A stretch of DNA of 64,000 nt. Source: Plasmopara viticola. Lineage: Eukaryota > Oomycota > Peronosporomycetes > Peronosporales > Peronosporaceae. The notes under the pieces were generated by a model. That model was not told where the DNA came from. It was given only the letters and a program-made list of their open reading frames with translations, and searched no databases. Each line of letters begins with the position of its first letter. Position 1 is the first letter of the stretch. Both the position numbers and the translations under genes were made by a program. Location of the stretch: NCBI GenBank assembly GCA_001695595.3, contig MBPM02000120.1:1-64000 (forward strand), given 5' to 3'. Of the stretch, positions 37,608 through 48,578 are shown one piece after another.

Positions 37608-37887
37608 TGTTGAAAAGGTCGAAGTGAGCACTAGTTGGCAAAATGCAAAGTGAATATATTTAAAAGGTCCTTAGTTCACAACTACATGCTACCTCTAAGC
37701 CAATGATTTATCTAAGCCAATCAGAACAACTCACCATCCGGGCGCAATCATCTTCCCATCCCGAAACCGATCATTTGCCCATCCTGAACCCGCTCCCTCA
37801 GTCAGTCATCAACTGATTGCAGATACCGATACTTACCGATATGTAGTCGCTGGTCGAGGCGTATCATCACCAGCATCTTCGACAACA
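37608..37887 (-). repeat. B3 5' LTR (280 bp)
   Basis: B-type LTR in reverse: TGTTGAAAAGG to CGACAACA. It has the same one-base-shorter A run as the B2 5' LTR, and small changes (CCTGAACCC, CCGATACTTACCG) relative to B1. Confidence 0.92.
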
Positions 37888-38220
37888 GATGCGACCAGCC
37901 TTTTGCGATCCGCCGTACAGCGTCTTAATACGCGCCCACGCAACCCACGCTTCCTCGCAGTCATCAACAACGTGGTGATAGTCCGCATCCATATGGAGCA
38001 GCATCAATCCAAAAGCAATGTTGCTTGTCCTGACATATTCGTCCGAGGCACGAGGGTCAACAAACGTCGGAGTCACCTCGCGGTTGACAACATGCCACAC
38101 GGCCTTGGTAAGAAACACGCCACACATGTAGCGGTTCCACGTTGCATAGTTGTCGCCGTTGAACTTGTCGATGGCGACCTTGGCCGAGACGTCATGCACC
38201 GAGGTCATGGTTGGGCTCAT
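37888..38220 (-). pseudogene. D1 Gag, N-terminal fragment
   Basis: It starts at the primer-site ATG with [15 protein letters not shown] and contains the group I block [14 protein letters not shown] and the [13 protein letters not shown] motif, where B3 cuts it. The frame is open for all 111 codons. Close relatives are D2 and, more distantly, the Gags of A and E. Confidence 0.88.
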
Positions 38221-38224
38221 AACC

Positions 38225-38586
38225 TGTTGGATGGGTGAGCGGAGCGAAGGCGAAGAGTTTGAGGCGTGTGGTGAAGAGTCTGCGCGAGGGAGAACCGAGC
38301 GAAGACATTTGTGAGGAAGAAAGAAGATTTCAAAGTGAGTGTATTCATTTGGTCCTTAGTTCACAACTCTTTGCTACATCTAAGCCATTCATTTATCTAA
38401 GCCAATCAGAGGCACTTACCATCCGGGCGCAATCATCTTCCCATCCGGGCGCAATCATCTTGAGTGCGCCTGTCCGTGCGTCTTTCCATGACGCCATCGT
38501 TGTTTGTTTGAACCGTCGGACAGCCGCTCGTATTGGACAGCCTTGGAAACCGAAATAAATCTGAGGGAAACCGGCTACCTTCAATA
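38225..38586 (-). repeat. D1 5' LTR (362 bp)
   Basis: Read on the - strand it starts TATTGAAGG and ends CATCCAACA. It contains the block with two CTAAGCCA-type repeats and two CATCCGGGCGCAATCATC units that also occur in group II LTRs, although the coding region belongs to group I. It has an Inr match CTCACTTT but no good FPR. Confidence 0.88.
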
Positions 38587-38888
38587 CCAATGTGACCTAG
38601 TCGAAGGTGCCAGAGGTACGACGTGGTGTCCCCATGGCATCCCAACGAGCTAGTCAAATTGGCCTCGTCTTCAATAATTGGCTTCATGCAGAGCTTGAAC
38701 AACCCCTTTCCCTCACGAGCGCCCAACTTCCAGCGAAGACCTTTTGCTTCACAAAGCAGCCGTCGTGCTCAAACGTGACTGGGCCAACATCCTTTGTAAA
38801 GCGTCCAACGGAGAACAAATTGCGTGAAAGCTTTGGAATGTGCCAAACCGAAGTGAGAACACCCTTCTTCATTCCGCGGGGCGTAAAC
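38587..38888 (-). pseudogene. F1 protease-integrase linker fragment
   Basis: Reverse-strand translation gives the conserved stretch [19 protein letters not shown] and the [13 protein letters not shown] block that follow the protease in group II. A frame change follows near 38750, then GAREGKGLF and [12 protein letters not shown], the beginning of the integrase zinc domain, before the D1 junction. Confidence 0.85.
38884..38888. repeat. Target-site duplication of C1 (left copy, TAAAC)
   Basis: TAAAC lies immediately before the C1 LTR start (38889) and again at 43635-43639 after its other end. Removing C1 and one TAAAC restores the family F coding order. Confidence 0.93.
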
Positions 38889-39222
38889 TGTTGATAAGGT
38901 CGAAGTGAGCACTAGTTGGCAAAATGCAAAGTAAATATATTTAATGGTCCTTAGTTCGCAACTACATGCTACCTCTAAGCCAATGATTCATCTAAGCCAA
39001 TCAGAATGACTCACCATCCGGGCGCAATCATCATCCCATCCGGGCGCAATCATCCTCCCATCACGAAACCGATCTTTTGCCCATCTTGAACCCGCTCCCT
39101 AAGTCAGTCATCAACTGATTGCAGATACCGGTACTTACCGGTATGAAGTCGCTGGTCGAGGCGTTACTTTCACGGCATCTTCGACAACACCAGTATCTTG
39201 TCGAGGCGCATTCTTGTCAACA
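38889..39222 (-). repeat. C1 3' LTR (334 bp)
   Basis: On the - strand it starts TGTTGACAAGAATGCGCC and ends CTTATCAACA. It holds two palindromic octamers TACCGGTA (39126-39133 and 39136-39143) 10 bp apart. The polyprotein stop is inside it (39135-39137). Confidence 0.93.
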
Positions 39223-42200
39223 CTCCCACTCGACTCGGCAGTCCTTGAACCTTGTATCCCAAGCATGTTGCGAAGAAACTCAAACTGCACTGCTGGAATT
39301 GGCTTGGTCATCATGTCCGCCTTCATGTCTTTGGTCGAACAGTATTGCAGGACCACTTGACCATCTTCAACCTTCTCCCGAACAAAGTGATAGCGAATGT
39401 CGATGTGCTTGGTACGCTTGTGGAACTCGGGGTTCTTGGCAAGCGCAATCGAGCCTTGATTGTCTTCGTAAATCTTGACAGGCTCGTTGCTCTTCATTTC
39501 ACCAGTCTCGCAAAGGAATGCTTTAAGCCAAATCGCCTCTTGAACAGTTTCTGTCAGCGCCATGTACTCTGCCTCCGTTGACGAGAGCGCAACAGTCCTT
39601 TGTTTCTTACTTCTCCAGCTGATGCACCCTGAATTCATTGTAAACGCGTAACCACTTGTACTTCGTCGAGTATCAGCATCGCCAGCCCAGTCCGCGTCAG
39701 AAAAACCTTGCAGCTTGTCCTTGCTTGATTTGTCGAACTTGATTCCATGTGTAGTCGTGCCTTGAATGTACCGAAACACGCGCTTGAGAGCTTGCCAATG
39801 CGTAGGGCATGGATCAGCAGCAAATTGAGAAAGAACTCCCACTGCAGCGGCGAGGTCCGGCCGCGTCCCGACCATGAGATACATGAGGCACCCAACCGCA
39901 TTTCGGTACGGAACATTTGCCATCGTTGTACTGTGCTGGCAGCCGCCCTCGCACATTGTCTTCGTCAGCTTGAGGCCAGGTTCTTGGGGTGTATTGACCG
40001 GGTTGCTGTTCACCATGCCGAACTTCGTCAAAATGTCTTTGGCGAACTTGGTCTGACGCATTGCCACAATACCAGCAGAACGATCCTGTTCGATTTCGAT
40101 GCCCAGAAATACTTGAGATCACCTAAGTCAGTCATTCGAAACGCTCGCTTAATGCTTGCTTAGTTGACTTGAGCATCCTGTCGTCACTGCTCGCGAGAAC
40201 CAAATCATCAACGTAAAGAGCCACAAAAATCATGTGCTGGTCATCTCGCTTCACGTACACACAATGATCGGCTTCGCACTTCTTGAATCCCAGCATAATC
40301 ATGAACTTGTCAATCGTCTGATTCCACATACGATGTGACTGTTTTAATCCGTAAAGCGACCGCTTGAGCTGACAAACATGATCTGGCTGGCGTTCGTCCT
40401 CGTAACCTTGTGGCTGAACCATGTAAATGTCTTCATCGAGAGACCCATTCAAGAAGGCTGTCTTGACATCCATCTGGTGCACTTTAGGTCCGTACTTGGC
40501 TGTCAAACTGAGGAGAATCCGTATTGAAGTAAACTTGGCCACCGGTGCAAATGTTTCATCATAGTCTATACCGTGCTTTTGCGAAAATCCTTTGGCGACA
40601 AGTCGAGCCTTGAATCGCTCGATCCCTCCTGCTTGATTCTCCTTGACTCGAAACACCCATCGACAGCCAATAGCTTTTCGTCCTTGAGGCAACGGCACCA
40701 ACGACCACGTCTTGTTTTTGCGGAGGGAGTCGATTTCCGAGTCGCATGCCTCTTTCCACTTGGCCGCGTTGCTAGATTCCATTGCCAACTTGTACGTAGT
40801 TGGCACTTCTCCCACTGAATCTACAACAAAGGCCGCTTCGAAATCGCCATCCCCGTGAGCCACTGCTGACATCTTGTCCAGTGACATCTGTGGTCGGCTT
40901 TGGCGCTTGGGCTTTGGGGAGTCTGCAACCTTCTCTAGCGATCGCGACCGCTGAATACGCTTGCTTCCTGGTTCGACCTCCACATCCGGAGCCGAAACTT
41001 CTTCTTGCTCGCAGTCAGTCCCATTAGATCCTGCCGAACAATCGCTTGCATCATCTTGAAAAATCACTTCATTGCTGTCATAACTTCGTCTCCCACTGTC
41101 GAAGACATCCTCCATGAACTGTGCGTCGCGGCTCACAAGTACTCGACCACTCACAATTTCTTCAAAGCGGTACGCTTTTTCGTGATCCGAGTAACCAAGA
41201 AATCGGCACCGCACCGATCGAGCATCAAACTTGGTCGATTTTCTTCGGCACTTGAACGTACGCGTGGCAACCAAAAACCTTAAGGTTTGCCAGAAGCGGT
41301 TTCTTGCCGGTCCAAATTTGATAAGGTGACATGTCGGACTTGATGCACGCGTTGGGCACCGATTCCGTAGGAAAGTGGCGGTCATGACGGCTTCACCCCA
41401 GTAAGACTTCGGCAAGTTGGCGTGCTCTAGCATACAGTGAGCACATTCCACAAGCGTCCGATTCATTCGCTCTGCAACGCCATTTAGCTGGGGTGTGTAC
41501 GGCGGTGTCAATTTCTGTACAATACCACGCTCTGCACAGAACTTCGTCATGGCGCCGTTCACGAATTCTCCGCCATTATCGCAACGAAGTGTCTTGACGC
41601 GGCGGCAAGTTTGGTTTTCCGCTAGCGCAACAAATTCTGCAAACTTGTCGGATACTTCAGACTTGTTTCTGAGCAAGAAGACAACGCAAAAATGCGACTT
41701 TTCGTCAACAAATGTAACGAAATAGCGCTTGCCTCCAAACGTTGGTGATTGCATGGGACCGCACACGTCGCTGTGAATAGTCTCCAACACGTGTTTGGCA
41801 CGACTTGGGGTGGAGTTCATAAAGCTCACCCGCGTCTGTTTGCCCAGCGCACAGCCCTCGCATGTTTCCCACTGAGTAGCTGTCTTGAGGTTGATACCAA
41901 TTCCATACTTCTTCTTGACAATGGCATCTAGACCGCCGTAACCAATGTGGCCAAGTCGAAGGTGCCAGAGGTACGACGTGGTGTCCCCATGGCATCCCGA
42001 CGAACTTGTCACATTGGCTGCGTCAATATTGACAGGCGTCATGCAGAGCCTGAACAAACCCTTGCCTTCGCGAGCACCAAGCTTCCAACGGACACCTTTA
42101 GCTTCGGCAAAACATCCATCGCGCTCAAACGTGACCGGGCCAACATCCTTCGTAAAGCGTCCAACGGAAAAAAGATTGCGCGAAAGCTTTGGGATGTGCC

Positions 42201-43296
42201 ATACTGTAGTAAGCACACCCTTCTTGAGTCCGCGCGGAGTAGCCATAGACATAACAATGTCACCCGTGCCCACTGCCTGAACCACTCCATCATCTGCAAG
42301 ATGCACGTCCATCGGTGAGATTGTCTTGTAATTCTTCATGTACTCTCGCGAGTACGTCATGTGCTGCGTCGCACCCGAGTCGACCAGCCACACAGAACTT
42401 GACTTGGTGGTACTCCCACCAACCGAAAACAGAAATTCGCCAGAGTAATCCTCACTCTGCGCGACATTAGCGCGTTGCGTCTTTTGACGCTCTCCATTCT
42501 CTCGAATTCGAGCCGGACATTTTGCGATCCAGTGCCCTTGCTCGCCACAGTAGTGGCAGGTACTCGTGGGCTTCATTGAGACTTGTCGTCCCTTGCGCCG
42601 TCCATTGTCCGCTGACACGAATGCTTGCACCTGACCGTGCACGGCTCCATCGACGCCGCCATCGTGTTCCTTGCGCTTCATATCCTCGTGAAGCAGCCGA
42701 GACGTCACAAGCTCCCAAGACAGCGAGTCGGCTCTTGACTCCAATGCTGTAATGAGAAATGCGAACGACTCACTGAGACTTGCAAGAAGCGTGATCACCA
42801 AGTCGTCCTCGCTTACTGGAGCACCAACCGCGTCGAGTTGCTCCGCTAGAGTCTTCATCTTGTTGATATGCGCGAGCACATCCTCACCTTCTTCCATCCT
42901 GGCCGTAAAGAAACGACGACGAAGAAAGAGCTTATTGGCCAAACTCTTCTTCTCGAAATGTCCCTCGAGCCTTGACCATGCATCATGCGCACCACTTGAC
43001 GACCGGACCAGTGGCAGTTGCGAGTCTTCCATCGCAAGACAGATTATCGCAAGCGCTTTCCGAGACTTCCTCTTGTAAGTCGACTGATCCATCGCATTCG
43101 TGCAGTGCTCCAGCTTGATCTCACCACTTGCGACTTCCCACAGGTCCCTCTCCTCCAGCACCATCTGCATCTTGAACTTCCAGGTGTGAAAGTTGGAGCC
43201 GTCGAACTTGTTGATTCGACTTGGCATAGACGCGTCCATGGTGGCGAAGGCAGAGTCAGAGAAGGGGGAGGCAGAGTCGGCGGGGCTTGGGCTCAT
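39135..43296 (-). pseudogene. C1 gag-pol polyprotein, frameshifted
   Basis: A main frame of 1054 codons (43296 to 40132) has Gag, a CCHC knuckle ([14 protein letters not shown]), protease DSGATQHM, integrase with SDVCGPM, CDNGGEF and [11 protein letters not shown], and RT with YVDD. About 40 residues after the integrase catalytic core (about 41240-41340) are out of frame between two compensating indels. Two one-base losses near 40090-40135 break the frame just after YVDD. The remaining 310 codons carry the end of RT and RNase H with [18 protein letters not shown] and YEDNQGS. The C-terminus (TPRPATSYR) is encoded by the LTR. Confidence 0.9.
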
Positions 43297-43300
43297 AACC

Positions 43301-43634
43301 TGTTGAAAAGGTCGAAGTGAGCACTAGTTGGCAAAATGCAAAGTAAATATATTTAATGGTCCTTAGTTCGCAACTACATGCTACCTCTAAGCCAATGATT
43401 CATCTAAGCCAATCAGAATGACTCACCATCCGGGCGCAATCATCATCCCATCCGGGCGCAATCATCCTCCCATCACGAAACCGATCTTTTGCCCATCTTG
43501 AACCCGCTCCCTAAGTCAGTCATCAACTGATTGCAGATACCGGTACTTACCGGTATGAAGTCGCTGGTCGAGGCGTTACTTTCACGGCATCTTCGACAAC
43601 ACCAGTATCTTGTCGAGGCGCATTCTTGTCAACA
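43301..43634 (-). repeat. C1 5' LTR (334 bp)
   Basis: It matches the 3' LTR except for TTGAAAAGG against TTGATAAGG near the end. The TACCGGTA pair lies at 43538-43545 and 43548-43555, and the FPR-type CATTTTGCC at 43330-43338 (- strand) with a weakened Inr (TTTACTTT). Confidence 0.93.
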
Positions 43635-44693
43635 TAAACATCGACATAACGATGCCACCCATTCCCACAGCTTGAATTACGCCATCATCCGCGAGATGCA
43701 CATCCACTGGGTCAATTCTCTTGTAGTTTTCATGTACTCTTTCGAGTATGTCATGTGTTGAGTGGCCCCCGAGTCAACTAGCCACACACAGCTCGACTTG
43801 GTGGGATAGGCAGCTTCACCAACCGAGAAAAGATAGTCGCCAGAGTCGTCATCGTTACTCTGCGCGACACTAGCACGCTGCGGTCGCTGTCGTTCCGCAT
43901 TGTCACGAATTCGAGCCGGGCACTTGGCAATCCAATGCCCATGCTCTCCACAGTAGTGGCAAGTACTGCTTGCCTTCACTGACGCTTTTCGTCCCTTGCG
44001 TCGTCCATTGTCCGCCATTGCAAATGCTTGACCTTGGCCGTGCGCGGCTCCATCGACGCCGCCACCTTGCTCTTTGCGCTTTAAGTCTTCGTAAAGCAGC
44101 CGAGACGTGACGAGTTCCTACGATAAAGAGTCGGCTCTTGACTCGAGTGCCGTGATAAGAAACGCGTACGACTCGCTGAGACTTGCCAATAGCGTGATCA
44201 CAAGATCGTCCTCGCTAACCGGAGCGACCACAGCGTCGAGCTGCTCCGCCAGCGTCTTCATCTTGTTAATGTGCGCGAGCACATCTTCCCCTTCATCCAT
44301 CTTGGCCGTGAAGAAGCGACGACGAAGAAAGAGCTTATTCACAAGGCTCTTCTTCTCGAAATGTCCCTCAAGCCGCGACCATGCATCGTGTGCCTCACGC
44401 GCCGAACGAACCAACGGCAGCTGCGAGTCCTCCATCGCAAGACAGATGATCGCGAGCGCCTTCCTCGACTTGCGCTTGAACGTGTTCTGGTCCAGCGCAG
44501 TAGTCAGGTGTTCCAGCTTGATCTCCCCGCTCACCACTTCCCACAAGTCACGCTCCTCCAGCACCATCTGCATTTTAAACTTCCAAGTGTGGAAGTTCGT
44601 TCCATCGAACTTGTTGATGCGGTTGGTGGTGGAGGCGTCCACGGCAAGGGCGAAGTCGGTGTCGGAGTCAGGGAAGACGGAGCTTGGGCTCAT
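43635..44693 (-). pseudogene. F1 Gag and protease, broken
   Basis: Gag starts MSPSSVFPDSDTDFAL at the primer-site ATG and contains INKFDGTNFHTWKF. A TAG at about 44118-44120 replaces the Trp of the [12 protein letters not shown] motif. Further on come the zinc knuckle CHYCGEHGHWIAKC and protease DSGATQHM. One base is lost after the protease (about 43730). The fragment ends at the C1 insertion. Confidence 0.87.
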
Positions 44694-44697
44694 AACC

Positions 44698-45011
44698 TGA
44701 AGAAGCTCGAGTGTGCACTAGTTGGTAAATTGCAAAGTAAATATATTTAAAAGGTCCTTAGTTCGCAACTACATGCTACCTCTAAGCCAATGATTTATCT
44801 AAGCCAATCGGAACAACTCACCATCTGGGCGCAATCATCTTCCCATCTGGGCGCAATCATCTCCCCATCCCGAAACCGATCTTTTGCCCATCTTGAACCC
44901 GCTCCCTCAGTCAGTCGTCAACTGATTGCAGATACCGGTACTTACCGATATGTAGTCGCTAATCGAGGCGTTTGTCTGCCAACATCTTCGACAAGAGTCG
45001 TATCCTCAACA
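44698..45011 (-). repeat. F1 5' LTR (314 bp)
   Basis: On the - strand it starts TGTTGAGGATACG and ends AGCTTCTTCA. It has two CATCTGGGCGCAATCATC units where F2 has one. An FPR match CAATTTACC lies near 44725. It abuts the C2 pol sequence. Confidence 0.9.
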
Positions 45012-48000
45012 GGTCTGACGCATTGCCACAGTACCAGCAGAGCGATCCTGTTCAATTTCGATGCCCAGAAAATACTTGAGATCACCTAAGTCAGTCATTT
45101 CGAAACGCTCGCTTAATGCTTGCTTAGTTGACTTGAGCATCCTGTCGTCACTGCTCGCGAGAACCAAATCATCAACGTAAAGAGCCACAAAAATCATGTG
45201 CTGGTCATCTCGCTTCACGTACACACAATGATCGGCTTCGCACTTCTTGAATCCCAGCATAATCATGAACTTGTCAATCGTCTGATTCCACATACGAGGG
45301 ACTGTTTTAATCCGTAAAGCGACCGCTTAAGCTGACAAACATGATCTGGCTGGCGTTCGTCCTCGTAACCTTGTGGCTGAATCATGTAAATGTCTTCATC
45401 GAGAGACCCGTTCAAGAAGGCTGTCTTGACATCCATCTGGTGCACTTTAAGTCCGTACTTGGCTGTCAAACTGAGGAGAATCCGAATTGAAGTAAACTTG
45501 GCCACCGGTGCAAATGTTTCATCATAGTCGATACCATGCTTTTGCGAAAATCCTTTGGCGACAAGTCGAGCCTTAAATCGCTCGATCCCTCCTGCTTGAT
45601 TCTCCTTGACTCGAAACACCCATCGACAGCCAATAGCTTTTCGTCCTTGAGGCAACGGTACCAACGACCACGTCTTGTTTTTGCGGAGGGAGTCGATTTC
45701 CGAGTTGCATGCCTCTTTCCACTTGGCCGCGTTGCTAGATTCCATTGCCGACTTGTACGTAGTTGGCACTTCTCCCACTGAATCTACAACAAAGGCCGCT
45801 TCAAAAATCGCCATCCCCGTGAGCCACAGCTGACATCTCGTCCAGTGACATCTGTGGTCGGCTTCGGCGCTTGGGCCTTGGGGAGTCTGCAACCTTCTCT
45901 AGCGATCGCGACCGCTAAATACGCTTGCTTCCTGGTTCGACCTCCACATCCGGAGCCGAAACTTCTTCTTGCTCGCAGTCAGTCCCATTAGATCCTGCCG
46001 AACAATCGCTTGCATCATCTTGAATAATCACTTCATTGCTGTGATAACTTCATCTCCCACTGTCGAAGACATCCTCCAAGAACTGTGCGTCGCGGCTCAC
46101 AAGTACTCGACCACTCACAATTTCTTCAAAGCGGTACGCTTTTTCGTGATCCAAGTAACCAAGAAATCGGCACCGCACCGATCGAGCATCAAACTTGGTC
46201 CGTTTTTTCTTCGGCACATGAACGTACGCGTGGCAACCAAAAACCTTAAGGTTTGCCAGAAGCGGTTTCTTGCCGGTCCAAATTTGATGAGGTGACATGT
46301 CGGACTTGACGGCGCGCGTTGGGCACCGATTCCGTAGGAAAGTGGCAGTCATGACGGCTTCACCCCAGTAAGACTTCGGCAAGTTGGCGTGCTCTAGCAT
46401 ACAGTGAGCACATTCCACAAGCGTCCGATTCATTCGCTCTGCAACGCCATTTAGCTGGGGTGTGTACGGCGGTGTCAATTTCTGTACAATACCACGCTCT
46501 GCACAAAACTTCGTCATGGCGCCGTTCACGTATTCTCCGCCATTATCGCAACGAAGTGTCTTGACGCGGCGGCAAGTTTGGTTTTCCGCTAGCGCAACAA
46601 ATTCTGCAAACTTGTCGGATACTTCAGACTTGTTTCTGAGCAAAAAGACAACGCAAAAATGCGACTTTTCGTCAACAAATGTAACGAAATAGCGCTTGCC
46701 TCCAAACGTTGGTGATTGCATGGGACCGCACACGTCGCTGTTAATAGTCTCCAACACGTGTTTGGCACGACTTGGGGAGGATTTCATAAAGCTCACCCGC
46801 GTCTGTTTGCCCAGCGCACAGCCCTCGCATGTTTACCACTGAGTAGCTGTCTTGAGGTTGATACCAATTCCATACTTTTTCTTGACAATGGCATCTAGAC
46901 CGCCGTAACCAATGTGGCCAAGTCGAAGGTGCCAGAGGTACGACGTGGTGTCCCCATGGCATCCCGACGAACTTGCCACATTGGCCGATATTGACAGGCG
47001 TCATGCAGAGCCTGAACAAACCCTTGCCTTCGCGACCACCAAGCTTCCAACGGACACCTTTAGCTTCGGCAAAACATCCATCGCGCTCAAACGTGACCGG
47101 GCCAACATCCTTCGTAAAGCGTCCAACGGAAAAAAGATTGCGCGAAAGCTTTGGGATGTGCCACACTGTAGTAAGCACACCCTTCTTGAGTCCGCGCGGA
47201 GTAGCCATAGACATAACAATGTCACCCGTGCCCACTAACTGAACCACTCCATCATCTGCAAGATGCTCGTCCATCGGTGAGATTGTCTTGTAATTCTTCA
47301 TGTACTCTCGCGAGTACGTCATGTGCTGCGTCGCACCCGAGTCGACCAGCCACACAGAACTTGACTTGGTGGTACTCCCACCAACCGAAAACAGAAATTC
47401 GCCAGAGTAATCCTCACTCTGCGCGACATTAGCGCGTTGCGTCCTTTGACGCTCTCCATTCTCTCGAATTCGAGCCGGACATTTTGCGATCCAGTGCCCT
47501 TGCTCGCCACAGTAGTGGCAGGTACTCGTGGGCTTCATTGAGACTTGTCGTCCCTTGCGCCGTCCATTGTCCGCTGACACGAATGCTTGCACCTGACCGT
47601 GCACGGCTCCATCGACGCCGCCATCGTGTTCCTTGCGCTTCATATCCTCGTGAAGCAGCCGAGACGTCACAAGCTCCCAAGACAGCGAGTCGGCTCTTGA
47701 CTCCAATGCTGTAATGAGAAATGCGAACGACTCACTGAGACTTGCAAGAAGCGTGATCACCAAGTCGTCCTCGCTTACTGGAGCACCAACCGCGTCGAGT
47801 TGCTCCGCTAGAGTCTTCATCTTGTTGATATGCGCGAGCACATCCTCACCTTCTTCCATCCTGGCCGTAAAGAAACGACGACGAAGAAAGAGCTTATTGG
47901 CCAAACTCTTCTTCTCGAAATGTCCCTCGAGCCTTGACCATGCATCATGCGCACCACTTGACGACCGGACCAGTGGCAGTTGCGAGTCTTCCATCGCAAG

Positions 48001-48258
48001 ACAGATTATCGCAAGCGCTTTCCGAGACTTCCTCTTGTAAGTCGACTGATCCATCGCATTCGTGCAGTGCTCCAGCTTGATCTCACCACTTGCGACTTCC
48101 CACAGGTCCCTCTCCTCCAGCACCATCTGCATCTTGAACTTCCAGGTGTGAAAGTTGGAGCCGTCGAACTTGTTGATTCGACTTGGCATAGACGCGTCCA
48201 TGGTGGCGAAGGCAGAGTCAGAGAAGGGGGAGGCAGAGTCGGCGGGGCTTGGGCTCAT
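45012..48258 (-). pseudogene. C2 gag-pol polyprotein, multiply broken and truncated
   Basis: Gag, knuckle and protease are open from 48258. A 4-5 base loss near 46985 (shared with C3) shifts the frame before the integrase zinc domain. The integrase core is open again at 46796-46050. Stops near 45915 and 46050 are also shared with C3. One base is lost in RT near 45297 (CGAGGGAC, where C3 has CGAGGGGAC). RT YVDD is present, and the copy ends at the AMRQT motif. C1 has none of the shared lesions. Confidence 0.87.
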
Positions 48259-48262
48259 AACC

Positions 48263-48578
48263 TGTTGAAAAGGTCGAAGTGAGCACTAGTTGGCAAAATG
48301 CAAAGTAAATATATTTAATGGTCCTTAGTTCGCAACTACATGCTACCTCTAAGCCAATGATTCATCTAAGCCAATCAGAATGACTCACCATCCGGGCGCA
48401 ATCATCTTCCCATCCGGGCGCAATCATCCTCCCATCACGAAACCGATCTTTTGCCCATCTTGAACCCGCTCCCTAAGTCAGTCATCAACTGATTGCAGAT
48501 ACCGGTACTTACCGATATGTAGTCGCTAATCGAGGCGTTTGTCTGCCAACATCTTCGACAAGAGTCGTATCCTCAACA
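48263..48578 (-). repeat. Hybrid C/F LTR at the C2-C3 junction (316 bp)
   Basis: The part next to the C2 primer site (48263 to about 48484) is C-type. From about 48515 to 48578 it is identical to the outer end of the F1 LTR, including the ATCCTCAACA end. The switch lies in a 30-bp stretch common to C1 and F1 LTRs (48485-48514). It is followed by GGTCTGACGC of C3, exactly as the F1 LTR is followed by C2. Confidence 0.88.

Larger units (their letters stand above)
34978..37887 (-). mobile_element. Copia element B3, 5' part, cut by the A array
   Basis: It has a 5' LTR (37608-37887), primer-binding site, Gag, protease, integrase and the first RT residues. It stops at 34978 in the RT KGRKAI motif, exactly where the terminal A LTR ends. 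The missing RT, RNase H and 3' LTR are predicted to lie left of base 1. The right flank GATGC (37888-37892) is its predicted target duplication inside D1. Confidence 0.92.
37888..38586 (-). mobile_element. Copia element D1, 5' end only, cut by B3
   Basis: A 362-bp LTR, the primer-binding site and 111 codons of Gag remain. Sequence identity with D2 (59845-61574) continues across the cut point in D2, so B3 interrupted D1. The right flank CCAAT (38587-38591) is the predicted target duplication in F1. Confidence 0.9.
38889..43634 (-). mobile_element. Copia element C1, complete, inserted in F1
   Basis: 334-bp LTRs at both ends (one difference seen between them), a TAAAC target duplication, the primer-binding site at 43289-43300 and an internal region with all Copia domains. 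It is 4746 bp in total. LTR similarity indicates a young insertion, yet the polyprotein carries several small shifts. Confidence 0.94.
38587..45011 (-). mobile_element. Copia element F1, 5' part, cut by D1 and containing C1
   Basis: Two segments (38587-38888 and 43635-45011) join across C1 at a TAAAC duplication and give continuous coding. The 5' LTR, primer-binding site, Gag, protease and the start of integrase are present, and the rest is expected left of the window. The right flank GGTCT (45012-45016) is its predicted target duplication in the C element. Confidence 0.88.
45012..48578 (-). mobile_element. Copia element C2, 5' part, left copy of a tandem duplication
   Basis: It comprises Gag through early RNase H-side pol and ends at the same base (GGTCT) as C3. 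Its 5' LTR (48263-48578) is a hybrid whose outer end is family F. Internal lengths, 3251 bp here and 3250 bp in C3, and shared lesions show that C2 and C3 are copies of one segment. An LTR-LTR recombination between C and F LTRs explains the layout. Confidence 0.85.
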
